From: an uncultured Pseudomonadales bacterium
GTDB lineage: Bacteria > Pseudomonadota > Gammaproteobacteria > Pseudomonadales > Cellvibrionaceae
DNA length: 64,000 bases
Reading direction: 5' to 3'
Assembly (NCBI GenBank): GCA_947489425.1
Contig: CANLDL010000002.1
Span: 186,001 to 250,000 of the forward strand
Below, piece after piece: positions 17,472 through 28,258 of this stretch (its first letter is position 1; each line of letters starts with the position of its first letter). The position numbers were made by a program, and so were the translations under genes. Under the pieces are notes generated by a model. The model worked only from the letters and a program-made list of their open reading frames with translations, had not been told where the DNA came from and made no database searches.

Positions 17472-18914
17472 CTATTGCAAATTCATACAGCTTGCATAAT
17501 AAGACGTCGTTGCAGGCCAGTCAGAAAATATCCCAATAACACCTACATCTTGCGCAAGCACATCAATTACATTAAACATATCGCCGTCATTATTCACCGC
17601 ATCCAAAACTGACGAATAGTAAAAAGGATTGTTAGCGATATCAGTTAAAGGACCAGAGCGCTCTATCGTCCACGTAATAATATCAAGTCCTGCTTGCTTT
17701 GCGAGCTTGGCATACTCAGAAGGTACGATATTATTTTGTGCATCGGTTGTTACTAGTGCAAAGGTTGGCGGCGCGACAATATTTACACCAGCGCTTTTTA
17801 GCTGCTCAAAATCCGTAAGACTTGCCTCGAAGCTTGGGTCTGCATACACACGGCTATCAAGATAAACAGCTTGCTCGGCAAAAGCAGGCTCATTGGCTAT
17901 CCAGTATTTAACATCCTCAAGATTAAAGGACTGCACCCATACATCTTTAGGGTCTACGCCCGCATCAATGTAATCGTTAATCATTGCTTGAGCATAATCT
18001 TCCTGTGTGTACTCTCCCTCGTAAGGCATTTCAACACTTGGTGCCTTTAACTCCGGAGTAAATTTAACACCAAGCTTTTTAAACAGCTCGATACTCTCTT
18101 TATGGGTCATCAATGTACCGCGAGTTGAATATAAATCGGTGCGGTAATTTGGTGTACCATCTAAATACTCTGCAACCGTCGTTGCCTTTGGATTAAAAGC
18201 ATCCATTTTCCCCTGCAAGGTTTTAAACTCTGCCAAGGTAATATCGCTGGTAAGGCACTGAGCACTAGCGAGCGTATCCGTTGCACTATCGTAAGGAGTA
18301 AAGGGTAGCGAGCATTTCTCCGCCAGGGGCGTTTCTAAAATATTTGTCGTCGTATGCAAATCCGATTGCGAGTGACGGCAAACCAATTCGCGATCTTTAG
18401 TAAAAGTCACATCACACTCCATAATGCCTGCGCCCATTTTTGCCGCAGCCTCGTAGGACTCTTTGGTATGCTCTGGGAATTGTAATGGCGCACCACGATG
18501 GCCAATAGAGAAGTCTGTTTTGACAAAAGGGCCACTCGCGCATTGTTGTAGCTGTGTTTTTAATGGGCTTGCGTCCATGTCTTCGACTAAAAATAAAGGG
18601 CGCGGACCTAGCTGTATGGGCTGCATATTTGCGCTCGATAACTCGTCTCTCAATTGCTGATTGGTCTCTTTTACCTGATACAGGCGGTCTTGCAGGCGAT
18701 AGTTTTTGTACTGTAAGCGGCTCACCTGACGCTTTAATTGGCGGACCTGGTAAGTGTATCCGCGCCTCCAGGGCACACTGTTGTATTGGAGTTGATAAAA
18801 TGAGTGAGCATTATAATTTTGTTTGATCCACTCGTTATTATTCGCCGATACCGATGTTGCAGCACCAGCAAAAAAAGCGCAAGCCAGCGCTAGTTTACCT
18901 AGTTTTTTCTGCAT
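17472..18914 (-). CDS. exported glycerophosphodiester phosphodiesterase with N-terminal coiled coil
   Basis: The 480-residue protein starts with a Sec signal peptide ending TSVSA. A ~45-residue basic coiled coil comes next ([20 protein letters not shown] onward). The GDPD TIM barrel begins at [20 protein letters not shown], with the catalytic HRG, the metal ligands in AGIMECDV, and the second catalytic His in CRHSQSD. GlpQ-like enzymes split glycerophosphodiesters into glycerol 3-phosphate and an alcohol in the periplasm. The coiled coil between signal peptide and barrel is unusual and may oligomerise the enzyme or tether it to the wall. It is transcribed divergently from rimO. Confidence 0.9.
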   Translation of the reverse strand: MQKKLGKLALACAFFAGAATSVSANNNEWIKQNYNAHSFYQLQYNSVPWRRGYTYQVRQLKRQVSRLQYKNYRLQDRLYQVKETNQQLRDELSSANMQPIQLGPRPLFLVEDMDASPLKTQLQQCASGPFVKTDFSIGHRGAPLQFPEHTKESYEAAAKMGAGIMECDVTFTKDRELVCRHSQSDLHTTTNILETPLAEKCSLPFTPYDSATDTLASAQCLTSDITLAEFKTLQGKMDAFNPKATTVAEYLDGTPNYRTDLYSTRGTLMTHKESIELFKKLGVKFTPELKAPSVEMPYEGEYTQEDYAQAMINDYIDAGVDPKDVWVQSFNLEDVKYWIANEPAFAEQAVYLDSRVYADPSFEASLTDFEQLKSAGVNIVAPPTFALVTTDAQNNIVPSEYAKLAKQAGLDIITWTIERSGPLTDIANNPFYYSSVLDAVNNDGDMFNVIDVLAQDVGVIGIFSDWPATTSYYASCMNLQ

Positions 18915-19119
18915 TGCAGTTCTCCTAAAAAGATAGATTTATTTTTATAAATGAATTACCTCTCAAGGATAAAAATTTCATGGGTCAAAGAAATGAAGCT
19001 TTTATGATATTTAAATGAAATAAAAAGTACAATAAAACACTAATCACCCTAGACAGATAACCATAGATAAATAGCAACACAGATAGAACACAAACTAATC
19101 AGGTGTCGAGTATAGGCTA

Positions 19120-19148
19120 TTCTCGTAGACACGGCTTACGGGTATAAT
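19120..19148 (+). promoter_or_regulatory. candidate promoter for rimO
   Basis: A perfect TATAAT (19143-19148) lies 30 bases before the rimO start. The -35 at the expected distance (TTCTCG) is weak, so this is a tentative sigma-70 assignment. Confidence 0.4.
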
Positions 19149-19178
19149 CGCGCTACATACATACTTCGTGATCTCGCC

Positions 19179-20528
19179 ATGCCCTCAAACAACCCCAGTA
19201 ATACCGACGAACACTCATCACCAAAGGTTGGTTTTATCAGCCTTGGCTGCCCTAAAGCACTTGTAGATTCAGAACGCATTTTAACCGAATTACGCAAAGA
19301 TGGTTACGAAGTTGTACCCACCTACCAAGATGCCGATGTTGTCGTGGTTAATACCTGTGGTTTTATCGATTCAGCTAAAAAAGAATCCTTAGATACTATT
19401 GGTGAGGCATTAAATGAAAATGGCAAGGTTATTGTTACCGGTTGTATGGGCGCAAATGCTGAAGATATTACCAATATACATCCCAATGTACTGGCAGTCT
19501 CGGGCCCTCACGCTTACGAGCAGGTCGTTGGTGCTGTCCACGAATATGTACCACCAAGTAAAGAGCATGACCCCTTTGTTGATCTAATTCCACCTCAGGG
19601 CATTAAGCTCACACCAAGACACTACGCCTATTTAAAAATATCAGAAGGCTGCAACCATCGCTGTACCTTTTGCATTATCCCTTCTATGCGCGGTGATTTG
19701 GTTAGCCGACCCGCAGGCGATGTCTTCGCCGAGGCCAAAGGTTTGGTTAAATCAGGGGTTAAAGAGCTACTGGTTATCTCGCAAGATACCAGTGCCTACG
19801 GCGTTGATACAAAATACAAATTGGAGTTTCACGACGGCCAACCCATACGCACTAAAATGCTCGATCTATGTAAAGCTCTGGGTGACTTAGGTGTATGGGT
19901 ACGCTTGCACTATGTTTACCCCTACCCTCACGTTGACGATATTATTCCGTTAATGGCCGAGGGCAAAATACTGCCCTATTTAGATATACCCTTTCAGCAT
20001 GGCAGCCCCAAAATACTCAAGGCGATGAAACGCCCAGGGGCTATTGATAATACCCTTACTCGGATTAAAAAATGGCGCGAGATATGCCCGGAACTCACCA
20101 TACGTAGCACATTCATTGTGGGCTTCCCCGGGGAAACCGAAGATGACTTTCAACAGTTATTAGATTTTATAGAAGAAGCACAACTCGATCGTGTTGGCGC
20201 ATTTACCTACTCGCCCGTCGATGGTGCAACAGCGAATGATTTGGCAGACCATGTACCAGAGGATATCAAAGAGCAGCGCCTTGCGCGTTTTATGGAAAAA
20301 CAAGCCAAGATAAGCGAGGCAAGGCTGCAATTAAAAATTGGTAAAACACTCGCCATAATCATTGATGAAGTCGATGAAGAAGGCGCAATTGGTAGAAGCC
20401 AGGCAGACGCACCAGAAATTGATGGCATGGTGTACCTAAATGACGAAACCCATCACCAAGTGGGCGATATTGTATTGGCCAAAATTACCCATGCAGACGA
20501 ACATGATTTATGGGCTGAGAGCGTTTAG
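19179..20528 (+). CDS. rimO: ribosomal protein uS12 methylthiotransferase
   Basis: This 449-residue radical-SAM enzyme adds a methylthio group to an aspartate of ribosomal protein S12. The N-terminal MTTase domain supplies the auxiliary-cluster cysteines ([28 protein letters not shown]). The radical-SAM domain contains [11 protein letters not shown] (C-x3-C-x2-C). A C-terminal TRAM domain ends in [24 protein letters not shown] and the CIIPSMRG context identify RimO rather than MiaB. The ATG at 19179 fits the candidate promoter just upstream. The downstream gene overlaps its last codons. Confidence 0.97.
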   Translation: MPSNNPSNTDEHSSPKVGFISLGCPKALVDSERILTELRKDGYEVVPTYQDADVVVVNTCGFIDSAKKESLDTIGEALNENGKVIVTGCMGANAEDITNIHPNVLAVSGPHAYEQVVGAVHEYVPPSKEHDPFVDLIPPQGIKLTPRHYAYLKISEGCNHRCTFCIIPSMRGDLVSRPAGDVFAEAKGLVKSGVKELLVISQDTSAYGVDTKYKLEFHDGQPIRTKMLDLCKALGDLGVWVRLHYVYPYPHVDDIIPLMAEGKILPYLDIPFQHGSPKILKAMKRPGAIDNTLTRIKKWREICPELTIRSTFIVGFPGETEDDFQQLLDFIEEAQLDRVGAFTYSPVDGATANDLADHVPEDIKEQRLARFMEKQAKISEARLQLKIGKTLAIIIDEVDEEGAIGRSQADAPEIDGMVYLNDETHHQVGDIVLAKITHADEHDLWAESV

Positions 20529-22569
20529 AAAACCCCCGATTAGTTTTTTATACATCGACAAATTAAAAAAACAAAAAGAGACCTTTACGCCAATAGACCT
20601 TTTGTATTTAGGCAAGGCAAAAGATCATTGGTACAAAAGGCTCGAAAATAAAATTGGCTTGCACTCTATGAATATTTATCCAATCACGTTTTTTTTTGCA
20701 CTCATTAAATATTTCCCACTTTTTATTCGCGAACTAATGGAGTTTTGCTGGGCAAAACTCTTAAAAGGCGGTTCAGAAGGCACAGATAACGAGCAAGCAA
20801 AAATAATCGCTCATACTTTACGTGCGAAAGGCGTAGCAATTACCGACCAGCGCTTACAGCGTTTATTTGGCCTACTTCCCAACCACATAAGTATCGATGC
20901 CAAAGAGCGTATTCCCGCAACACTTAACGAGTGGAATATTAAAACCAGTGTTCGAGAGCTAGATGCAAACGACGAGCCTATCGATTTTTCCCAACCCGAA
21001 GAAGCCATAGAAAGTACATTATCACCCGACGATTTATATGGAATTAATACACCTGCTTTAATTCGATTAAAAAATGGCAAGGTTGCCTCTCTACTCAATA
21101 TCGCCGACGATATACAACAAGATAAAAAATCGATCATTATTTACGATAATCAACGAGGTGTACAACTTATATCATTTAATGATTTAACCAACATTTGGTC
21201 AGGGAGTATTTTTGATTTTGACTTAACTAAGGCTTTAAAAGAACCTAAATTTAAGCAAAGAAACCTCCGTGAAAAATGGCAAAACTGGTCACACTCAGGT
21301 TGCATTTTATTCGCCATTCTTACTTTGCTCACCATCGTACACTTCCAATTTTCTCATTACGTAGGTGCTGCACTGATTACCTACATTGGCATCACCTTTT
21401 GTTTGCTCGCAGGCCTTGGCTTATCGCTATTATTGGCGCAACACAGCATGGGTGATAGCACCGGTGTACTAGCAAAATATTGCTCAAGCAACTCGCAACA
21501 TAACTGCCAACAAGTACTCGACAGCCCAAATGCCAAATTTTTAGGCATAAGCCATGCAGATATTGGCGTTGGATATTTTGGCGGTTCTTTATTGCTATTT
21601 TTTCTCTCTCTATTAACTGTCGATGCACATCCTTATATTCATACAATTAACTCAACCATTATGAACTTAAGTTTGTTAACTCTACTTTATAGTGGCTACT
21701 CGCTCTTTCTACAAAAATATAAATTAAAACAATGGTGTCGACTGTGCTTGTACACGCAAGCAGTGGTTATAGTGCAAGCGCTGCTGGTTTTGTTCTTTCT
21801 AGGTTTTTCTCATCACACAAGCTACGAACATTTTTCTTTCAGCTTAACATCTATCCTATTAATTACGCCGGGAATCATCTGGTATTTTTTACGTACACAA
21901 CTAATAACAAAAGCTATTCAAGCAGAGCAGCAGTATCAACTTGAACAAGTGATTAGTAACGATGAGTTAATCGAAAAAATACTAGCAAATCAGCAACAGC
22001 GCCTAAATTCAGCAAGTGATTTTTCCTTCGAGGAAGATGAAGACCTGGAAAGCGATATTATTTTACAATCAGGCCTACAAGATGAAGGCTCACAGACTTT
22101 GCGCATTGTATTAGGCTTATCTCCCAGCTGTGAGCATTGTGGTAGTTTACTCGAAGAAGTTTATCAGTTCTTACAAGCCAACCACTGGGCAATCGAATGC
22201 CGAGTACGACTAATCGTTGGCGAAGGTGATGGAACTGATGCAAGAATTGACAGAGCGATTGCCGAGCATATTACCGCCTTTGTGTGCAATGAAAATGAAG
22301 GGCAAGGCGTTGCTATTGAAGCCTTGCGTAATTGGTATCAAAAATATAAGGCAATAGATATAAAGGGGTGGTTATCGACGGTACGTAATATTAGCGAAGC
22401 TGAGAGCGTTGATATCAGCGTCTTACTCGCGGACACCAGTTTTTGGGTAAGCCAAAAAGATATTAAAATTATACCTGCGATGTATATCGAAAATATTCAC
22501 ATACCATTTGTGAGTGAGGAATTTTCAACAGTTTTACTACGTAAAATATCCTCTGTACAAAACACATAA
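20503..22569 (+). CDS. C39-peptidase-like / VKOR / thioredoxin-like fusion membrane protein
   Basis: This ~688-residue protein overlaps the rimO end. Counting from the ATG at 20503, residues ~95-245 resemble a C39 bacteriocin-type peptidase fold (repeated [12 protein letters not shown] pattern, [13 protein letters not shown], then IYDNQRG) but lack an evident catalytic Cys or His. About six membrane helices follow. They carry VKOR features: a loop cysteine pair (C327, C335), a Ser in GISHADIG, and the redox CxxC WCRLC (412-415). The C-terminus is a thioredoxin-like domain with CEHC (543-546) and a cis-Pro IIPAMYI. This suggests periplasmic disulfide formation with quinone as acceptor. The start is uncertain: no strong ribosome site is seen, and the frame is open from 20440. 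No peptide substrate gene is visible nearby. Confidence 0.75.
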   Translation: MIYGLRAFRKPPISFLYIDKLKKQKETFTPIDLLYLGKAKDHWYKRLENKIGLHSMNIYPITFFFALIKYFPLFIRELMEFCWAKLLKGGSEGTDNEQAKIIAHTLRAKGVAITDQRLQRLFGLLPNHISIDAKERIPATLNEWNIKTSVRELDANDEPIDFSQPEEAIESTLSPDDLYGINTPALIRLKNGKVASLLNIADDIQQDKKSIIIYDNQRGVQLISFNDLTNIWSGSIFDFDLTKALKEPKFKQRNLREKWQNWSHSGCILFAILTLLTIVHFQFSHYVGAALITYIGITFCLLAGLGLSLLLAQHSMGDSTGVLAKYCSSNSQHNCQQVLDSPNAKFLGISHADIGVGYFGGSLLLFFLSLLTVDAHPYIHTINSTIMNLSLLTLLYSGYSLFLQKYKLKQWCRLCLYTQAVVIVQALLVLFFLGFSHHTSYEHFSFSLTSILLITPGIIWYFLRTQLITKAIQAEQQYQLEQVISNDELIEKILANQQQRLNSASDFSFEEDEDLESDIILQSGLQDEGSQTLRIVLGLSPSCEHCGSLLEEVYQFLQANHWAIECRVRLIVGEGDGTDARIDRAIAEHITAFVCNENEGQGVAIEALRNWYQKYKAIDIKGWLSTVRNISEAESVDISVLLADTSFWVSQKDIKIIPAMYIENIHIPFVSEEFSTVLLRKISSVQNT

Positions 22570-22601
22570 AAAGTACGCATTTAAAAGACATACAACGTTT
22601 A

Positions 22602-23495
22602 CTATCTACTATTTTTTGCCATATCAATAAATGCTCTCAGCCGTGAGGGCATATGACGCTTACTCAAGTAATTGATCGTATATTTAGGCAACGAGGGTAC
22701 CTGCCCCTTGAGTACCTCTACTAATTTACCCGATGCAATTAATGACTGTACGGGTGATGCATAGACATAAGCCAATCCTATTCCTGCCTGTGCATATTGT
22801 AGAATCGAAGAAAATTCATTAACAACCATTCGCGGTTTTGGAGCGACACTATACATACCATCACCTCTTTTAAACAACCATTGAATAGGGGTGTTAGCAT
22901 TGGCGACAGTAAACATTATCCCATCATGAGCAAGTAAATCTTCCGGTGTATTAGGCCACCCCATTCTCTCCAGATAGTCCGGAGATGCCACAACCGCTAT
23001 GTCGTGATCGACTCCAATTGGAATAGCGTGCGTGTCTTTTTCCAACAAATGCTGTGACCGTATAGCAGCATCAATACCCGAAGATACTAAATCAACTTTC
23101 TCATCATTGTAAATCAACTCTATATCTACATGAGGATACGCCAGAGCATATTCTGTTATTAATTGATCTAAAAATAAAAGCCCACTTGTGCGTGGCACAT
23201 TAAGCTTTAACGTTCCCGAAATAACGCCCCGCTCTTCAGCTATTTCATTCAGTGCATATTCAAGGTCATTTATTGCCGGCAGGCTACGCTCGTATAATTG
23301 TTGCCCGAGAGTTGTTAAAACAGTCTTACGTGTCGTTCGATCAAATAAGCGAACGCCAAGACGATCCTCAAAACGCTGGATTGCCTCACTAACAGAACCT
23401 GCACTTAATTTTAAATTTTTTGCCGCTACTCTAAAGCCTTTAGCCTTAGCCACTTCAACAAAAATGGATATATCACTGAGTTGATTACGCTTCAT
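22602..23495 (-). CDS. LysR-family transcriptional regulator
   Basis: The 297-residue protein has the N-terminal LysR helix-turn-helix (LSDISIFVEVAKAKGFRVAA, then SVSEAIQRFEDRLGVRLFDR and the TTRKTVLTTLGQQLYER wing). An effector domain begins at GTLKLNVPRTSGLLFLDQL and ends near residue 290. It resembles the CrgA/AaeR-like branch, whose effectors vary. It is divergent, with a 111-bp spacer, from two NTF2-like genes that it is likely to control, the usual LysR arrangement. It is convergent with the VKOR fusion gene, 32 bases apart. Confidence 0.92.
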   Translation of the reverse strand: MKRNQLSDISIFVEVAKAKGFRVAAKNLKLSAGSVSEAIQRFEDRLGVRLFDRTTRKTVLTTLGQQLYERSLPAINDLEYALNEIAEERGVISGTLKLNVPRTSGLLFLDQLITEYALAYPHVDIELIYNDEKVDLVSSGIDAAIRSQHLLEKDTHAIPIGVDHDIAVVASPDYLERMGWPNTPEDLLAHDGIMFTVANANTPIQWLFKRGDGMYSVAPKPRMVVNEFSSILQYAQAGIGLAYVYASPVQSLIASGKLVEVLKGQVPSLPKYTINYLSKRHMPSRLRAFIDMAKNSR

Positions 23496-23606
23496 TGATC
23501 TATTTTCCGATCATAATGTTTTAAATAATACATTTGATTCTAACAATAAGCTTTATTATATTCAACAACCACATTAGATATATCAAATAACATTTGGAGT
23601 GAGTTA

Positions 23607-23999
23607 ATGAGTAAAGAAAGTGATATCAAAGCCGTCAAAGATGCTCTTCAGCAATGGATGAGTTCCTTAGATAATGGGGACTTACAAGGGATGCTAGATA
23701 CTTGTGACCCAGAGGCAATTACAGCGAACGAAAATATGCCAACAACTGTTGGTATTGATCATATACGGGAGAAATATGAGCCGCGTATACAAGCATCTAC
23801 CTTTGAGTCTACCTTTAGCACCGAAAACCTTAACTTTTATGGCAACTTTGCACTAATCATGGGTACCTTTGAAACAAAGATGACTAACAAGAGCACAGGT
23901 GAATCAAGAATCGGTAATGGTCGTCTAGCACTTGGCTATCAGCGCCACCCAGATGGGTCATGGAAGATGGTATTTGATATGGATAACAATGCTCAATAG
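23607..23999 (+). CDS. NTF2-like / SnoaL-DUF4440 domain protein
   Basis: This 130-residue protein shows the NTF2-like order: a long N-terminal helix (VKDALQQWMSSLDNGDLQGM), LDTCDPEAITANENMP, a central helix (GIDHIREKYEPRI) and four strands with FYGNFALIMGTFETKM and GNGRLALGYQRHPDGSWKMV. The last motif, RHPDGSWKM-DMDN, is typical of the DUF4440/SgcJ-like group. It has a good GGAG ribosome site and is followed after 15 bases by a second NTF2-like gene, so the two are likely co-expressed and could even form heterodimers. No catalytic assignment is possible. Confidence 0.8.
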   Translation: MSKESDIKAVKDALQQWMSSLDNGDLQGMLDTCDPEAITANENMPTTVGIDHIREKYEPRIQASTFESTFSTENLNFYGNFALIMGTFETKMTNKSTGESRIGNGRLALGYQRHPDGSWKMVFDMDNNAQ

Positions 24000-24014
24000 C
24001 ATAGGAGTAGAAAC

Positions 24015-24392
24015 ATGGTAATTGCTAATAAACCCAGAGAGATTGCCGAATGCGTGGCTATTTTTTTAAAAAATGGAGATTTAGAAGGCGTTGTATCGAT
24101 GTTTCATCCTGATTGCCAAATCTTTTTCCCGATTGATGCACCCCCAAAGCAGGGCTTAGAGGGTGCTCGTGAGGCCTTCAAAGATTTTATAGCGATGAAA
24201 CCAATATTAACATCAACAGTAAACACTGAAATTATCAATGGCGATACAGCACTATTGCAAGCAGACTGGAAACTATTAACAGAAGATGGGCAGCTAATCG
24301 CCGATGGCAGTTCAACGGAAGTTGCCAAAAAGCTCGAAAATGGTGGCTGGGGTTACTTTATTGATTGCCCTAATGGCCCGCCTTTAATTTAG
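24015..24392 (+). CDS. NTF2-like / SnoaL-like protein, second of a pair
   Basis: The 125-residue protein has the same fold pattern as its upstream neighbour but little residue identity. The N-terminal helix is PREIAECVAIFLKNGDLEGV, followed by VSMFHPDCQIFFPIDAPPKQ, LEGAREAFKDFIAM and strands ending VAKKLENGGWGYFIDCPNGP. Such folds serve as small-molecule isomerases, hydrolases or lyases, or as ligand binders. An AGGAG ribosome site lies 9 bases upstream. The pair ends at an intrinsic terminator at 24410-24438. Substrate unknown. Confidence 0.78.
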   Translation: MVIANKPREIAECVAIFLKNGDLEGVVSMFHPDCQIFFPIDAPPKQGLEGAREAFKDFIAMKPILTSTVNTEIINGDTALLQADWKLLTEDGQLIADGSSTEVAKKLENGGWGYFIDCPNGPPLI

Positions 24393-24409
24393 TCGAATAA
24401 AGCAGGCAT

Positions 24410-24438
24410 AAAAAAGCCGAGCAATGCTCGGCTTTTTT
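24410..24438. terminator. bidirectional intrinsic terminator
   Basis: A 7-bp GC-rich stem (24416-24422 with 24426-24432) is flanked by six A's and six T's. It serves both the plus-strand NTF2-like pair and the minus-strand pnp transcript. Confidence 0.92.
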
Positions 24439-24457
24439 ATAACTTGAAAACTAAAGA

Positions 24458-26608
24458 TTAATCTTCTGCTTTAGGCTCTTCTGCAACTGGGGCTTCTTCT
24501 GCTGGCGCTGCTTCTTCAGCAGGCTTTGGATTCGCTTCTTTAATAGAAAGCTTAATACGACCACGCTGATCTACATCCAAGCACTTCACTTTAACCATTT
24601 GACCTTCTTCTAGGTAATCGGTAACAGCATTAACACGCTCTTCAGCAATTTGAGAGATATGTACAAGACCATCTTTACCCGGTAAGAAGTTAACGAAGGC
24701 ACCAAAGTCTACAATACGAACGACTTTACCTTCATAAATTGTGCCGATCTCAGCTTCTGCTGTGATCTCGCCAATTTTATCTAAAGCAGCTTGTAGTGCT
24801 TCGCCATCATCTGCATAAACTTTAACAACGCCGTTGTCGTCGATATCAACTGATGCACCAGTTTCTTCGGTGATAGAACGGATAGTTGCACCGCCTTTAC
24901 CAATGATGTCACGAATTTTATCCGGATCAACTTTGATAGTTTCAAAACGTGGGGCATTGTTAGATACCTCGGTACGAGACTCTGCAATCACTTTGTTCAT
25001 CTCAGCAAGGATATGCAGGCGCGCTTGTAGTGCCTGTGCAAGTGCGATTTCCATAATCTCTTCGGTGATACCTTGGATTTTAATGTCCATTTGCAGTGCG
25101 TTAATACCGCTTGCAGTACCCGCTACTTTAAAGTCCATATCACCTAGATGATCTTCATCACCTAAAATATCAGTTAGTACGGCAAAGCCTTCGTCTTCCT
25201 TAACAAGGCCCATAGCAATACCCGCAACTGGCGCTTTAAGAGGCACACCGGCGTCCATCATCGCGAGGCTTGAGCCACAAACAGAAGCCATAGAGCTTGA
25301 ACCGTTAGATTCGGTAATTTCGCTCACTAGACGGATTGTATATGGAAAGTCTTCTTCTTTTGGTAATACAGCTGCAATACCACGGCGAGCAAGACGACCA
25401 TGACCTATCTCACGACGACCTGTACCACCCATACGGCCACATTCACCTACCGAATAGGGAGGGAAGTTATAGTGCAGCATAAAGTTGTCTTTGCGCTCGC
25501 CTTCTAGGGCATCAATTAATTGTGCGTCACGTGCGTTACCTAGAGTGGCAACGACAACGGCTTGCGTCTCTCCACGAGTAAACAATGCAGAACCATGTGC
25601 TTTTTCTAACACACCTACTTCAACATCAATTGAGCGAACAGTGCTGTTATCACGACCATCGATACGTGGCTTACCTGCAACAACATTGCTACGTACGGTT
25701 TTCTTCTCAATGCCTGCAAAAGTTGCTCTTACTGCATCACCTGTAATTTCTGACTCTTCGTTTTCTAGTACGGCAACGGCTGCATCGCGAAGCTCACCCA
25801 ATTTGGTGTAGCGCTCCATTTTGTCAGTAATTTGATAAGCCTCACCAATTGCTGCACCGTATTGCTCGGTAACCGCTGCTTTTAGTGCTTCGTTTTCAGG
25901 CTCTGGGGTCCATTCCCATGTTGGCTTAGCTGCATCTTTGGCAAGGTCAGCAACGGCTTGAACAACAGCTTGCATCTCTTGGTGTGCGTATAAAACAGCA
26001 CCTAACATAATATCTTCAGGTAGCTCATTAGCTTCTGATTCAACCATTAGTACGGCGTCTTGCGTACCTGCAACCACCATATCAAGCTCAGATTCTTGCA
26101 GTGCAGAGTAACTTGGGTTTAAGCTATAACCTGACTCAGTGGTGTAACCTACACGTGCTGCACCTACAGGGCCTGCGAATGGAATACCGGAGATAGCTAG
26201 CGCTGCTGATGTACCAATCAGTGCGGCAATATCAGGATCGACATTTTTATCGGCAGACATAACCGTACAAACAACCTGTACTTCGTTCATAAAGCCCTTA
26301 GGAAATAATGGACGAATAGGACGGTCAATAAGACGTGAGGTTAATGTTTCTTTTTCGTTGGGTCGGCCTTCACGTTTGAAAAAGCCACCAGGGATTTTAC
26401 CCGCAGCATAGGCCTTTTCGACATAGTGTACAGATAACGGGAAGAAATCTTGACCTGGCTTGGTAGATTTAGCACCAACAACGGTTGTTAATACTTGTGT
26501 TTTACCAATAGTAACCATGACGGCACCAGAGGCTTGTCGGGCGATGCGCCCTGTTTCTAGAGTGACGGTATCGTCACCAAATTTGAATTCTTTAATAATC
26601 GGATTCAC
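24458..26608 (-). CDS. pnp: polyribonucleotide nucleotidyltransferase (PNPase)
   Basis: The 716-residue enzyme has two RNase PH domains: the first begins [20 protein letters not shown], and the second contains [15 protein letters not shown] and the conserved [17 protein letters not shown](RR) block. A KH domain follows ([19 protein letters not shown]), then an S1 domain ([20 protein letters not shown]) and an acidic Ala/Glu-rich tail. PNPase degrades mRNA 3'-5' with phosphate and is part of the degradosome. It lies downstream of rpsO as in most gammaproteobacteria, but a terminator separates the two. Confidence 0.98.
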   Translation of the reverse strand: MNPIIKEFKFGDDTVTLETGRIARQASGAVMVTIGKTQVLTTVVGAKSTKPGQDFFPLSVHYVEKAYAAGKIPGGFFKREGRPNEKETLTSRLIDRPIRPLFPKGFMNEVQVVCTVMSADKNVDPDIAALIGTSAALAISGIPFAGPVGAARVGYTTESGYSLNPSYSALQESELDMVVAGTQDAVLMVESEANELPEDIMLGAVLYAHQEMQAVVQAVADLAKDAAKPTWEWTPEPENEALKAAVTEQYGAAIGEAYQITDKMERYTKLGELRDAAVAVLENEESEITGDAVRATFAGIEKKTVRSNVVAGKPRIDGRDNSTVRSIDVEVGVLEKAHGSALFTRGETQAVVVATLGNARDAQLIDALEGERKDNFMLHYNFPPYSVGECGRMGGTGRREIGHGRLARRGIAAVLPKEEDFPYTIRLVSEITESNGSSSMASVCGSSLAMMDAGVPLKAPVAGIAMGLVKEDEGFAVLTDILGDEDHLGDMDFKVAGTASGINALQMDIKIQGITEEIMEIALAQALQARLHILAEMNKVIAESRTEVSNNAPRFETIKVDPDKIRDIIGKGGATIRSITEETGASVDIDDNGVVKVYADDGEALQAALDKIGEITAEAEIGTIYEGKVVRIVDFGAFVNFLPGKDGLVHISQIAEERVNAVTDYLEEGQMVKVKCLDVDQRGRIKLSIKEANPKPAEEAAPAEEAPVAEEPKAED

Positions 26609-26763
26609 GCTTTTATCCTTCTCTTTGGTTTCTATTTACTTTTAATTCTTTACTAGTTAGTCGACGATCTAGGCGCCGTAATTTATTTTATTTAGTCTTA
26701 GTCACTCGCTAATCATTAGGAATAATAAGATACAGAAGGCCAAATAAATTAGAAATTTAAAAT

Positions 26764-26793
26764 AAAAATTGCCCGCAATTGCGGGCAATTTTT
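26764..26793 (-). terminator. rpsO terminator / rpsO-pnp attenuator
   Basis: A perfect 30-base palindrome (26764-26793) gives a GC-core stem with flanking A/T runs right after the rpsO stop. Together with the 155-base spacer before pnp it implies partial read-through or a separate pnp promoter, as in E. coli. Confidence 0.9.
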
Positions 26794-26800
26794 ATGAAGA

Positions 26801-27070
26801 TTAACGACGTAAGCCAAGCTTTTTAATTAAAGCTGCGTAACGTGCTAAATCTTTTCGCTTTAGATAATCTAGCAACTTACGACGCTGATTAACCATGCGA
26901 ATAAGACCACGACGTGAATGGTGATCTTGTTTGTGGTCAGCAAAGTGACCTTGTAACTTATTGATATTTGCTGTCAATAACGCAACTTGAACTTCAGGAG
27001 AACCTGTATCATTGTCACCTTGCTGGTTATCTTTAACAATTGCTGCTTTTTCTTCGACACTTAATGCCAT
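26801..27070 (-). CDS. rpsO: 30S ribosomal protein uS15
   Basis: This 89-residue protein is S15, which binds 16S rRNA near the central-domain junction. Recognisable segments are [20 protein letters not shown] and [20 protein letters not shown]. The true start is the ATG at 27070 ([11 protein letters not shown]), which has a GAGGA ribosome site and the standard family length; the frame is open 11 codons further upstream, but that extension is not family-like. It is followed directly by a strong terminator. Confidence 0.98.
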   Translation of the reverse strand: MALSVEEKAAIVKDNQQGDNDTGSPEVQVALLTANINKLQGHFADHKQDHHSRRGLIRMVNQRRKLLDYLKRKDLARYAALIKKLGLRR

Positions 27071-27263
27071 GTTACTTATCCTCTTTGTAATATGCAGAAG
27101 CAACCACTAATAATGCTACTTCTTGTTAAGAATGGCCTGCCCATGCATATTTATAGGCAAGTCAATAATTACTAATAATTGCTTATCAGTAATTTGTATA
27201 TCCATAACCTAAGCTATGAACATATTCTTTAGAATTATTGAGCTTCAAAATGCTTTTTCAAGC

Positions 27264-28223
27264 TCAACAATTAACAATTCTTTTAGGGGCAATATTGCCG
27301 TCATTTAGCTCGCCAACGCCCAAAAATTGGCCATCTTCGAGACAGACGCGCACCATACCACCTTCTTTAGCCGAACGATAGGCTTCAACGCTCATTACAG
27401 GTTGCCCCTGTCTAAAATAAGCCCCCATATCCTCAGTTATTTCTACTTGAGGAATATCTTGTATTGTCGCATCCATTGGTAGTAAATAATGATCAAGCAA
27501 CTGGGGATCGGACTCGCCTCGCTCCTCCGATAAAGCCGCTAAACTAATGGCGTTATCATCATTAAAGGGACCGGCACTTTGGCGATGCAACTTAATCACA
27601 TGAGCACCACAGCCCAATCGCTCACCTAAATCATCGGCCAGAGTGCGAATATAAGTCCCTTTGGAGCAGTGTACTCGGACATCTATCTCGGGGTAAGTAT
27701 CTTCATCACTTGCTGCTGGACGAAATGCAATAATTTTATACTCATAAATCGTAATATCACGAGATTTTCTGGCATCAGCTGGTATCTCAAGCCCTTCTCG
27801 CGCCCATTTATATAGAGGTTTACCTTGATATTTAAGCGCTGAATATATCGATGGTACTTGTGCTATCGGCCCTCTAAATTCAGGTAGTATTGCCTCGATC
27901 ATTGCCTGAGTAATATGACCCGCAGGACGACGCTCAACAATTTCACCATCGCAATCGCTAGTATCTGTTTTCACACCCAAGCAGTAGGTACTTAAGTAAC
28001 ACTTATCAGCATCGAGTAAATGCTGGGAAAATTTTGTTGCCTCACCCAAGCAAATGGGTAATACGCCCGTTGCTAATGGGTCTAGGCTGCCTGTGTGGCC
28101 AGCTCTTTTGGCAAAAAATAAACGCTTTGCTTGCTGTAATGCGGTATTAGAGGTCATGCCCGTGTCTTTATTTAATAATAAAACACCATTAACAGCCCTG
28201 CCCCACTTTGGTCGACGCCCCAT
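27264..28223 (-). CDS. truB: tRNA pseudouridine(55) synthase
   Basis: This 319-residue enzyme makes pseudouridine at position 55 of the tRNA T-loop. The N-terminal catalytic region includes VNGVLLLNKDTGMTSN and AGHTGSLDPLATGVLPICLG, with the nucleophilic Asp in GSLDPLATG. CSKGTYIRTLADDLGERLGC is the second signature, and the C-terminal ~60 residues are PUA-like. It lies between rbfA and rpsO, the standard order. A weak stem (27238-27245 with 27260-27267) overlaps its stop codon. Confidence 0.97.
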   Translation of the reverse strand: MGRRPKWGRAVNGVLLLNKDTGMTSNTALQQAKRLFFAKRAGHTGSLDPLATGVLPICLGEATKFSQHLLDADKCYLSTYCLGVKTDTSDCDGEIVERRPAGHITQAMIEAILPEFRGPIAQVPSIYSALKYQGKPLYKWAREGLEIPADARKSRDITIYEYKIIAFRPAASDEDTYPEIDVRVHCSKGTYIRTLADDLGERLGCGAHVIKLHRQSAGPFNDDNAISLAALSEERGESDPQLLDHYLLPMDATIQDIPQVEITEDMGAYFRQGQPVMSVEAYRSAKEGGMVRVCLEDGQFLGVGELNDGNIAPKRIVNC

Positions 28224-28258
28224 AGTTTCTGTTTACTCTTCTCTTTAGCCGTTTTAGC

